From assembly GCA_030691295.1 (NCBI GenBank), contig JAUYEQ010000070.1, positions 1-10,587 on the forward strand: DNA of 10,587 nucleotides. Direction: 5' to 3'. Positions 1-6,381 of this stretch are shown piece by piece. Under the pieces are notes generated by a model. The model worked only from the letters and a program-made list of their open reading frames with translations, had not been told where the DNA came from and made no database searches. Origin of the DNA: Bacteroidota bacterium. GTDB taxonomy: Bacteria; Bacteroidota; Bacteroidia; Bacteroidales; Prolixibacteraceae. Within the stretch, counting starts at the first letter, position 1. Every line of letters starts with the position of its first letter. A program made the position numbers and the translations under genes.

Positions 1-332
1 CGGGAAATATTGGTAGTAATAGTTGTCCCATGACCGCTATGGTAAGCATTATTACTTTACGGCAAGTGTCCTGTTAAGTGTTGATAATCAAGAATAGGTC
101 TTGGATGTCTGTATTTAAGAAAATCGACAAAAACTTAAATAACGAAGATCCCTAATTAAGAAAATTGCGAAAAACTTAAATAAGGATCCGTTCGCTTTAA
201 CATTAATTTTCGCTATGCGGATTTCCACTTCGTTCCAATTCATTCGCTTTTTGTTTAGACCTTTGAATCATTTCTGCGGCATGTTTGTTTCAGGTGTTAT
301 AAACAATTACGAAAATCTAAGTATTTACAAAA
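1..332. other. Non-coding AT-rich region at the left edge, upstream of the pirin gene
   Basis: I see no supportable gene here. Three short frames touch the left edge: a + frame stopping at 31-33, a + frame stopping at 75-77, and a - strand frame starting at 49 and running off the edge. None encodes anything I recognise. The stretch is rich in A and T and holds a two-copy dyad repeat at 113-189, listed separately. No perfect TAnnTTTG promoter element is present. The nearest matches are CATGTTTG at 280-287 and GACCTTTG at 258-265, each one base off and without a well-placed -33 element, so the pirin promoter is not assigned. Confidence 0.6.
113..189. repeat. Two-copy direct repeat, each copy containing a dyad (possible operators)
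   Basis: Two similar units begin at 115 and 156, a period of 41 bp. Each has the form TTAAG, then a 14-base A-rich spacer, then CTTAA, followed by AATAA and ending in GATCC. The first dyad has perfect 7-base arms (ATTTAAG 113-119, CTTAAAT 134-140). The second has 5-base perfect arms (156-160, 175-179). The copies differ at a few spacer positions and by a 3-base gap before GATCC. Paired dyads about four helical turns apart would suit cooperative binding of a dimeric regulator. That role is inference. An ordinary decayed intergenic repeat is the alternative. Confidence 0.55.
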
Positions 333-1352
333 ATGGAACAAAAAACGATTCTAAAAATTAAGCCATTGGGCTTTCCCTGGGAAACGCAGGATCCGTTTAT
401 TTTCTGTGTTCACCATCGCGATGAATATCCAAAAGGAAACGATGAAATGGGACCTGCAACTTCCCTCAAAGGCCGGAACATTGGTCATGATTTTACCATA
501 AAAGATGGCTGGCGAATGTATCACGGGCAAACTATTCCGGGGTTTCCATACCACCCGCACCGGGGATTTGAAACAGTCACCGTGGTAAAGGAAGGATTGG
601 TTGATCACACTGATTCGATGGGCGCTTCCGGACGTTTCGGGAAAGGCGATGTTCAATGGATGACGGCCGGAAAAGGCGTACAACATTCTGAAATGTTTCC
701 TTTGGTTCATCAGGATAAAGAAAATCCGATGGAACTTTTTCAGATCTGGTTAAACCTGCCCAGAGCCAGCAAATTTGTGGAGCCCTACTTTAAAATGTTG
801 TGGGAGGACAGTATCCCGGTATTGAAAGAAAAAGATCTCAACGGAAAATCTGTCGAAGTAAATGTGATTGCCGGAACAGTATCCAATTTACAGGCACCCA
901 ATCCTACTCCCGACTCCTGGGCTGCCAATCCCGATAACGAAGTAGCCATTTTAACCATAAAACTGGAAGCCGGAACAAGCTGGATGATCCCCAAAGCCAG
1001 TGAAGATGCAAACCGAACGCTCTATTTTTACAAAGGCAATGGGTTGCAAATTGAAGGCGAAACTATTCCGTCCTATCATTCAGTAACTGTAAATGCGGCC
1101 AACAACATTAAACTTCAGGCCAATACTGAAGATTGTTTTTTGCTGATGTTACAAGGAAAACCGATTAACGAACCGGTTGTGCAATACGGTCCTTTTGTTA
1201 TGAATACAAAAACTGAAATTCAGGAAGCATTTCAGGATTATCAACGCACCCAATTTGGCGGCTGGCCATGGCCAAAACACGAGCAAGCCCACGACCGGAA
1301 TAAAGGCAGATTTGCTATTTATTCCGATGGAACTGAAGAATTGAAACGCTGA
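333..1352 (+). CDS. Pirin family protein (cupin metalloprotein)
   Basis: This is a 339-residue cytoplasmic bicupin of the pirin family, a little longer than the usual 230-300 residues. The N-terminal cupin holds the family's metal site: H74 and H76 in the HPHRGFETVT motif, and H118 and E120 in the GKGVQHSE motif. Pirins bind Fe(II) or a similar metal. Some have quercetin 2,3-dioxygenase activity, others act as redox-sensing partners of other proteins, and the sequence cannot tell which applies. The C-terminal half, including LTIKLEAG near residue 210, fits the second, metal-free cupin. There is no signal peptide. The ATG at 333 is the only plausible start near the motif. No terminator is visible before the GH16 gene 90 bp downstream, so read-through is possible. 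The gene is intact. Confidence 0.93.
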   Translation: MEQKTILKIKPLGFPWETQDPFIFCVHHRDEYPKGNDEMGPATSLKGRNIGHDFTIKDGWRMYHGQTIPGFPYHPHRGFETVTVVKEGLVDHTDSMGASGRFGKGDVQWMTAGKGVQHSEMFPLVHQDKENPMELFQIWLNLPRASKFVEPYFKMLWEDSIPVLKEKDLNGKSVEVNVIAGTVSNLQAPNPTPDSWAANPDNEVAILTIKLEAGTSWMIPKASEDANRTLYFYKGNGLQIEGETIPSYHSVTVNAANNIKLQANTEDCFLLMLQGKPINEPVVQYGPFVMNTKTEIQEAFQDYQRTQFGGWPWPKHEQAHDRNKGRFAIYSDGTEELKR

Positions 1353-1442
1353 TATGATTTCAATTTTCAGGAAAATGAATGGCCAAAAAATCGTATATTT
1401 CGAAGATAGAACTTCCGGAGATAAAAAACAGAATCTTCACCA

Positions 1443-2270
1443 ATGAAACAATTGCTCCTCTTTATTGCTGCGCTGAGTGCGCTTTTCCTTTTGGCTTGTG
1501 CAAAAAATAATCCACCAGAGCCTCCCGATCCGGTAAAACCTCCTGATGATTATCAATTGGTGTGGAGCGATGAATTTAATTACGACGGATTGCCCGATGC
1601 ATCGAAATGGAGCTACGATGTTGGTGGAGGTGGCTGGGGAAACAGCGAAGCACAATACTACACAAATGCCCGCCTGCAGAACGCTGAGGTGAAAGCTGGT
1701 TATCTTCACATAAATGCCATTAAGGAAGATTTTGAAGGCAAAAAATATACTTCGGCCCGATTGGTCACAAAAACAAAAGGAGACTGGACGTATGGCCGGA
1801 TTGAGGTCAGGGCAAAACTGCCCGAAGGAATCGGGATGTGGCCGGCAATCTGGATGTTACCTACCGATTGGACATATGGCGGATGGCCTGTCAGTGGCGA
1901 AATCGACATCATGGAAAATTTGGGTTACCTTCCGTATTTTATTGTTGCAACTGCTCAAACCCAAACATACAACCATGTGCTGGAAACACATAAGAATGCA
2001 ATAATCGCAATTCTCGACTGTTATTCTGAATTTCATAATTACATACTGGAATGGGAAGCCAGTGAAATCAGGGTTTATGTTGATTCAAAATTATACTTTA
2101 CTTTCAAAAATCAGGGAACCGGCTTTATGGCTTGGCCGTTCGACAAGCGTTTTCACCTATTGCTGAATATTGCTGTTGGCGGAACTTTTGGCGGTCCGCT
2201 TGGCATCGACGATCGTATTTTTCCCCAATCGATGGTCATTGATTATGTCAGGGTTTATCAGAAAAAATAA
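1443..2270 (+). CDS. GH16 family beta-glucanase/laminarinase-like lipoprotein
   Basis: This 275-residue secreted glycoside hydrolase is of the laminarinase type, which cleaves beta-1,3 or mixed beta-glucans. Residues 1-18 form a lipoprotein signal ending in LLAC, so C19 should be lipidated. A Pro-rich linker (24-34) leads to the catalytic jelly-roll (about 37-275). The active-site motif GEIDIMEN gives nucleophile E153, D155 and acid/base E158. WSDEFN (41-46), the aromatic GMWPAIWMLP stretch (131-140) and the C-terminal DYVRVYQ are family hallmarks. One oddity is that the HxTVH segment after the catalytic strand reads VATAQT here, so V168 and Q172 replace the two usual histidines. No carbohydrate-binding module or SusC/D pair accompanies it. 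A possible -7 element, TATATTTC at 1394-1401, is one base off consensus. Family assignment is secure; substrate is inferred. Confidence 0.93.
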   Translation: MKQLLLFIAALSALFLLACAKNNPPEPPDPVKPPDDYQLVWSDEFNYDGLPDASKWSYDVGGGGWGNSEAQYYTNARLQNAEVKAGYLHINAIKEDFEGKKYTSARLVTKTKGDWTYGRIEVRAKLPEGIGMWPAIWMLPTDWTYGGWPVSGEIDIMENLGYLPYFIVATAQTQTYNHVLETHKNAIIAILDCYSEFHNYILEWEASEIRVYVDSKLYFTFKNQGTGFMAWPFDKRFHLLLNIAVGGTFGGPLGIDDRIFPQSMVIDYVRVYQKK

Positions 2271-2345
2271 TCGGAACAATCATTTATCCTAAATTATTAC
2301 CTCCTGAAAATATTTATTCTCTGCTTGTACATTGGATACAATTAA

Positions 2346-2732
2346 ATGATATTTTTGATCAGAAATTTTATCACAATGGTGGCGATTAGAAATATAGGAT
2401 TCATATTTGTCTTTGTACTGATTGTTATCAGCCAGACTTTTGCATTCCACTCTGATTGCGGTTCAACCAGCGATTTTGCGGATACAGAAACCTCAGATTC
2501 CCTGCCACGTCAGGAGATTCAAGCACCAGTCAGCAGTTACCTATTTGCCATCAAGGTTAATAACTATTCGCAGACCATTACCGACAAACACCGTCTGGTT
2601 ACAGTGAACATTCTTCCAAATCGGTACATTCCGCTCAACTTTGATTTCAGAATTTATGCTGATTTCCCAATCCCAACCATTTACAGTTCTCCGGTTCCAA
2701 TTTTTATTCGAGGGCACGCTTTGCTGAATTAG
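2346..2732 (+). CDS. Small exported protein of unknown function
   Basis: I do not recognise this 128-residue protein. A strongly hydrophobic segment at residues 17-33 ends in SQTFA, which looks like a Sec signal peptide cleaved near residue 33. An alternative ATG at 2376 (residue 11) gives a shorter, more typical signal peptide (MVAIRNIGF...) and may be the true start; neither has a clear ribosome binding site. The mature part of about 95 residues begins with an acidic, Ser/Thr-rich stretch with one Cys (SDCGSTSDFADTETSDS). It then alternates hydrophobic and polar residues with several Pro-Ile pairs and ends IRGHALLN. There is no lipobox. It lies 75 bp after the GH16 gene and 160 bp before a small membrane protein gene on the same strand. 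A frame on the opposite strand (2541-2840) overlaps it but has no signal or motif and looks like its shadow. Confidence 0.55.
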   Translation: MIFLIRNFITMVAIRNIGFIFVFVLIVISQTFAFHSDCGSTSDFADTETSDSLPRQEIQAPVSSYLFAIKVNNYSQTITDKHRLVTVNILPNRYIPLNFDFRIYADFPIPTIYSSPVPIFIRGHALLN

Positions 2733-2769
2733 TCGTTTCCCACTTTCATTTGCCGTATAAAACCAGCTC

Positions 2770-2786
2770 CGGATGAGGTTCATCCG
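2770..2786. other. Perfect 7-bp hairpin between two small genes
   Basis: CGGATGA (2770-2776), a GGT loop and TCATCCG (2780-2786) form a perfect stem 38 bases after the stop of the small exported protein gene. Only a mixed T-rich stretch follows on the + strand (CTTGCATTTGGTTT), so it is not a canonical intrinsic terminator. It could be a weak terminator or an mRNA 3' end stabiliser. Confidence 0.35.
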
Positions 2787-2892
2787 CTTGCATTTGGTTT
2801 GCTGATTATTGTCCTTCAGATTCTGTCGCGGCATTTTCAATACGGATTAGTGTTATACAATAATTCAGACAAACAATAAATAATAAATAAAA

Positions 2893-3030
2893 ATGGAAAC
2901 TCAGGAACAGGCCAATGCGCCAAAAAAGAAAAAAATGAATGATTTTGTAATGACATTTGTGGGAATTGCAGCCCTAATTACAGCATTGTTATTGCTGAAA
3001 TATTTGATTGGTGCGTTGCACCTGATTTAA
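2893..3030 (+). CDS. 45-residue single-pass membrane microprotein
   Basis: A short frame starting at the ATG at 2893 encodes 45 residues. It has a polar N-terminal tail (METQEQANAP), a KKKK cluster at 11-14, then one strongly hydrophobic helix (about residues 18-43, containing AALITALLLLKYLIGALHLI). The lysines next to the helix suggest an N-in topology by the positive-inside rule. I do not recognise a family; small accessory subunits of membrane complexes are similar in size, but that is only analogy. Three things support a real gene: a clean charge-then-helix design, an A-rich leader just before the ATG (2875-2892), and a strong intrinsic terminator beginning 25 bases after the stop. No TAnnTTTG promoter was found, so it may be transcribed with the exported-protein gene upstream. 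Confidence 0.65.
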   Translation: METQEQANAPKKKKMNDFVMTFVGIAALITALLLLKYLIGALHLI

Positions 3031-3055
3031 AAATCATTTTATAATTGGATAAATC

Positions 3056-3101
3056 GAAGTCCTGTTGGTGATCATACGATTACTGGCAGGACTTCTTTTT
3101 T
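3056..3101 (+). terminator. Intrinsic terminator after the 45-residue protein gene
   Basis: GAAGTCCTG (3056-3064) pairs perfectly with CAGGACTTC (3087-3095); two G-U pairs may extend the stem inward. Six T residues follow directly (3096-3101). There is no matching T-run on the other strand, so it acts on + strand transcription. It separates the small-gene group from uxuA. Confidence 0.88.
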
Positions 3102-3237
3102 CTCCTGATTTTTTTGCACCCATAAATTTATCCTGAACTTAGACATCGCAAACCTTGTTTTATAACGCAAGTATTCATTAATTCGCTACTTACTCTCCTT
3201 TGTTTAAGGATGGTATAAAACATTGGAATTTAAGCTT

Positions 3238-4464
3238 ATGGCACTCGAAAAATCATGGCGCTGGTTTGGTTTCGGCGATTCGGTTCAGTTGACCGATCTG
3301 AAACAGATGGGAATTGAAGGGGTGGTTACTGCTTTGCACCACATTCCGAACGGAGAAGTTTGGCCTGTTGAGGAAATCATGAAAGTGAAATCGGCCATTG
3401 AAACACACGGAATGCGCTGGACAGTGGTGGAAAGTTTGCCAGTTTCGGAAGGAATAAAAATCCGGAGCAATGATTACAACAGGCTTTTGGCCAATTACAA
3501 ACAATCGCTCCTGAATCTTGGACAATGTGGCATCGACACGGTTTGCTATAACTTTATGCCCGTGCTCGACTGGGTTCGTACCAGCCTCCATTATCAGTTA
3601 CCGGATGGAGGCGAAGTAATGTATTTCGACTTTGCTACGTTTGTTGCATTCGATGTTTTTATCCTGAAACGACCCAACGCTGCGGCTGACTATCCAAAGG
3701 AAATTGTTACCAAAGCTGAACAAATAGTGGATTCAATGACCGAAGAAGAGCAGGAGAAACTTGCCCGCAACATTATCGTGGTTTCTCAGGGTTTTATAGA
3801 TGGAACCATCGATGCTTCGGTTACCGATTACAAAAAGGCATTCATTTCATTTCTTGAAACATACAGCCGTATTGATTCCGCTAAACTCCGCGAACATTTG
3901 TCGCTTTTCCTGAAAGATGTAATTCCTACAGCCGAAAACGCTGGTGTGAACCTGTGCATCCACCCCGATGATCCGCCATTTCCGGTGCTCGGATTGCCGC
4001 GCATTGTGAGTACACAAGACGATCTGGAATGGATCTGCAATCAGGTTGATTCAACATCCAACGGAATAACATTTTGTACCGGTTCGCTTTCTGTAAACCG
4101 ACAAAATAATCTGGAACAAATCGTTGAGAAACTGGCGCCGCGCATTCATTTTACCCACTTGCGCAACAATGTATTTTTCGAAAACAAGGCATTTCATGAA
4201 TATGGTCACATCGAAGGCGATATCGACATGTACCCGATCGTAAAAGCTTTGCTGAAAGAGCAAATCCGGAGAAAAGCAACCGATCGCAAAGATTTTCGCC
4301 TTCCCTTCCGGCCCGATCACGGTGTGAAGATGCTCGACGATTACAACCGTTCGGCGAATCCGGGCTATCCGCTGATCGGCCGTTTGAAAGGTTTGGCGGA
4401 ACTCTCCGGAATGCAGATGGCAATTGAAAGGGAACTTCAGGAAAAGGCAGCTTTCACGAATTAA
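3238..4464 (+). CDS. uxuA: Mannonate dehydratase
   Basis: UxuA (EC 4.2.1.8) removes water from D-mannonate to give 2-keto-3-deoxy-D-gluconate, a cytoplasmic step of glucuronate breakdown. From the ATG at 3238 it is 408 residues, close to the family length. Hallmarks are RWFG near the start, VVTALHHIPNGEVWPVEEI (29-47), CIHPDDPP (240-247), TFCTGSLS (278-285), IHFTHLRN (303-310) and FRPDHG (357-362). These supply the expected metal and catalytic residues H242, C280, H304 or H307, and D360/H361. A TTG at 3223 would add five residues; an AAGGA lies 12 bases before it, but the family normally starts MxLEKxWRW, so ATG is preferred. No fructuronate reductase (uxuB), KDG kinase or uronate isomerase is in the window. 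The PLP enzyme gene follows after 46 bp and is probably co-transcribed. Confidence 0.96.
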   Translation: MALEKSWRWFGFGDSVQLTDLKQMGIEGVVTALHHIPNGEVWPVEEIMKVKSAIETHGMRWTVVESLPVSEGIKIRSNDYNRLLANYKQSLLNLGQCGIDTVCYNFMPVLDWVRTSLHYQLPDGGEVMYFDFATFVAFDVFILKRPNAAADYPKEIVTKAEQIVDSMTEEEQEKLARNIIVVSQGFIDGTIDASVTDYKKAFISFLETYSRIDSAKLREHLSLFLKDVIPTAENAGVNLCIHPDDPPFPVLGLPRIVSTQDDLEWICNQVDSTSNGITFCTGSLSVNRQNNLEQIVEKLAPRIHFTHLRNNVFFENKAFHEYGHIEGDIDMYPIVKALLKEQIRRKATDRKDFRLPFRPDHGVKMLDDYNRSANPGYPLIGRLKGLAELSGMQMAIERELQEKAAFTN

Positions 4465-4510
4465 ATGGGAGTAGCGTATAAACTTAACATCAAAATCAAA
4501 CCAACAATCA

Positions 4511-5458
4511 ATGACCATCCTACCAAGCTTTTCAGACATCCAAACTGCACACGACCGCATTCATCCGTTTATTCACCGCACTCCGGTTCTGACCTCTCAG
4601 AGTATCAATCAAATTGTTGGAGCTGAGTTGTTTTTCAAATGTGAAAATTTCCAGAAAGTTGGCGCTTTCAAGTTTCGTGGAGCTTGCAATTCGGTGCTTG
4701 CTTTGTCTGATGAAGAGGCGAAAAAGGGTGTTTGCACGCATTCCTCCGGAAATCACGCAGCCGCTTTGGCTTTGGCAGCAAGAATGCGTGGCATTCCGGC
4801 TTACATTGTGATGCCCGAAAACGCTCCTGAAATTAAAAAGAAAGCGGTGGCAGGTTACGGAGCTCAAATCACTTTTTGCGAACCAACTTTGGCCGCCCGC
4901 GAATCGACCCTGAAAAAGGTAGCAGCCGAAACCGGCGCCACCGAAATACATCCGTACAACTATTTCAATGTAATTTGCGGACAGGGAACCGCTGCCAAAG
5001 AATTGATTGAAGAAACCGGCCAATTAGACATCATAATGGCTCCGGTTGGCGGCGGCGGATTGTTGAGCGGAACAGCAATTTCGGCCAAAGCGATGTTGCC
5101 CAATGTACTTGTCATTGCTGCCGAACCTGCAGGCGCCGACGATGCATTCCAATCATTCCAATCAAAAACGCTTCAACCCTCGGTAAATCCAAAAACAATT
5201 GCCGATGGCTTGCTGACTTCACTTGGCAGCATTACTTTTCCCATTATTCAGAATGAAGTCGATCAGATTGTAACCGTTTCAGAAGAAAGTATTGTTGCAG
5301 CCATGCGCATGATTTGGGAACGGATGAAAATCATCATCGAACCATCTTCGGCTGTTCCGCTGGCAGCTATCCTCGAAAACAAGGTGGATGTAAAAGGCAA
5401 AAAAGTGGGAATTATTCTGAGTGGCGGAAATGTAGATTTGGGGAGATTGCCGTTTTAG
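4511..5458 (+). CDS. PLP-dependent serine racemase / threonine dehydratase-like enzyme
   Basis: This 315-residue fold-type II PLP enzyme lacks the C-terminal ACT domains of biosynthetic IlvA. K54 in GAFKFRGA should form the Schiff base. SSGNH (78-82) binds the cofactor with N81, the GGGG loop (180-183) holds the phosphate, and S304 in SGGNVD contacts the pyridine nitrogen. Two features resemble serine racemase more than plain threonine dehydratase. S79 stands where catabolic and biosynthetic threonine dehydratases have Ala (ASAGNH), matching the re-face catalytic Ser84 of mammalian serine racemase. E205, A209 and D211 in AAEPAGADD reproduce that enzyme's divalent-metal site. Likely reactions are L-/D-serine racemisation and deamination of serine or threonine to the 2-oxo acid. 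The fold and chemistry class are certain; the balance of racemase and dehydratase activity is inferred. It ends 15 bp from the convergent AraC gene. Confidence 0.9.
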   Translation: MTILPSFSDIQTAHDRIHPFIHRTPVLTSQSINQIVGAELFFKCENFQKVGAFKFRGACNSVLALSDEEAKKGVCTHSSGNHAAALALAARMRGIPAYIVMPENAPEIKKKAVAGYGAQITFCEPTLAARESTLKKVAAETGATEIHPYNYFNVICGQGTAAKELIEETGQLDIIMAPVGGGGLLSGTAISAKAMLPNVLVIAAEPAGADDAFQSFQSKTLQPSVNPKTIADGLLTSLGSITFPIIQNEVDQIVTVSEESIVAAMRMIWERMKIIIEPSSAVPLAAILENKVDVKGKKVGIILSGGNVDLGRLPF

Positions 5459-5473
5459 CCTAAAGTCAACCAT

Positions 5474-6286
5474 TCATTCCGAGAAATAATCGGAGATGAC
5501 ATCGCATTCGGAAAAATACTGTTTGGGTGTTCTGCCCGATAAATCCTTGAACTCGTTGATCATGTGAGACTGATCAGAAAAGCCGCAATCGTAGGCCAGT
5601 CCTGCAAGTTTGGCTTGCGGGTGTTGCCCTTTGAAGTGAATGGCATGTTGAAATCTGACAATCCGCATAAACTGCTTGGGCGAGGTACCCACAATCTCCT
5701 GAAAATTACGTTCGTATTGTTTTCGGCTCCAGCAAGCGGAAGAAGCCAGCGTATTTACATTCACAATCCCCTTGCTGTGGTTGATCAGATCAAGGCTGCC
5801 TTTCAGTCGTTTTTGACCAAAAACATTTGCCTTTTGAGTCAACAGGTTCATCAAAAATTCTTCAACCAATTGTACTTTATTTGTAAAATGATCTGTTTCT
5901 GAAAGACTGGACTCCAATCTGTTGACACCTTCTTTCAGTAAAAACCGGGCTGGGATGATGTACCCAAAGAGTTCGTTCATGGGCAAATTAAAAAACATGG
6001 AGGCGCCAAGCGGCTTAAATGACACAGAAAATAGCAGAAGATTTCCTGTCACAGCCAGATCGTAAGGACCTTTGCAATGACCGCTAACAATCGTATTTTC
6101 AATCGCACTCTGCTGGTGGTTGATAAGTTTGGGCAGATCGCCAAGGTAAAATGTCAGTTCCATCAATCCATTGGGAACAATGCGCTGTAAATGTTCTTCA
6201 CCTGAACTCAGGCAATTTTCAAGGCCCCAGTATTGCTTAACGAAGGGCGATAAAATGGTTGACGGTTTGGCAAAATAAAAACCCAT
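5474..6286 (-). CDS. AraC family transcriptional regulator (DUF6597-like N-terminus)
   Basis: A 270-residue DNA-binding regulator. The N-terminal half (about 1-150), with the conserved opening YFAKPSTILSPFVKQYW and RIVPNGLMELTFYLGD (35-50), matches the DUF6597-like sensor region seen in many Bacteroidota AraC proteins. Residues about 170-262 carry two helix-turn-helix motifs: the first around TLASSACWSRKQYERNFQEI, the second around LAGLAYDCGFSDQSHMINEF, then the family signature GRTPKQYF (251-258). The ligand is unknown. It sits downstream of a VOC-family gene on the same strand, a pairing I regard as common for this type, and may regulate that gene. A hairpin between the two (6336-6367) argues for separate transcripts. 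A possible own -7 element, TAGTTTTC (6308-6301), is one base off consensus. It converges on the PLP enzyme gene with a 15-bp gap. Confidence 0.92.
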   Translation of the reverse strand: MGFYFAKPSTILSPFVKQYWGLENCLSSGEEHLQRIVPNGLMELTFYLGDLPKLINHQQSAIENTIVSGHCKGPYDLAVTGNLLLFSVSFKPLGASMFFNLPMNELFGYIIPARFLLKEGVNRLESSLSETDHFTNKVQLVEEFLMNLLTQKANVFGQKRLKGSLDLINHSKGIVNVNTLASSACWSRKQYERNFQEIVGTSPKQFMRIVRFQHAIHFKGQHPQAKLAGLAYDCGFSDQSHMINEFKDLSGRTPKQYFSECDVISDYFSE

Positions 6287-6323
6287 TGAATCAGTGCTTT
6301 GAAAACTATCTAAATGGTATTGA

Positions 6324-6367
6324 ACAAGAAGAAAAGATTACAACTTCAGTAATAAGAAGTTGTAATC
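6324..6367 (-). terminator. Perfect 12-bp hairpin terminator after the VOC gene
   Basis: GATTACAACTTC (6336-6347) and GAAGTTGTAATC (6356-6367) are perfect reverse complements around an 8-base loop. Reading the - strand, the stem is followed by TTTTCTTCTTGTT, a U-rich tail. Nothing U-rich follows on the + strand. The stem starts 14 bases past the stop of the VOC gene. It has few G-C pairs, so some read-through into the AraC gene is possible. Confidence 0.75.
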
Positions 6368-6381
6368 CTGAAATGCATTTG

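Noticed and set aside
1..77. Possible tail of a + strand gene or start of a - strand gene at the left edge
   Set aside because: Frames of 10, 24 and 16 codons touch the edge but none gives a recognisable protein end or start, so no call is justified.
1363..1376. ATTTTC/GAAAAT inverted repeat after the pirin gene as a terminator
   Set aside because: The loop would be two bases, the stem has a single G-C pair, and no T-run follows.
2541..2840. 99-codon - strand frame over the small exported protein gene
   Set aside because: It has no signal, motif or plausible composition (rich in Asn, Trp, Arg and Lys as antisense frames often are), while the + strand frame has a clear signal peptide.
1443..4464. 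Polysaccharide utilisation locus around the GH16 gene
   Set aside because: No SusC/SusD pair, TonB receptor, sulfatase or dedicated regulator is present; uxuA is separated from the GH16 gene by two unrelated small genes and a terminator.
4051..4560. 169-codon - strand frame
   Set aside because: It lies opposite the C-terminal metal-site region of uxuA and the start of the PLP enzyme, both of which have clear family motifs.
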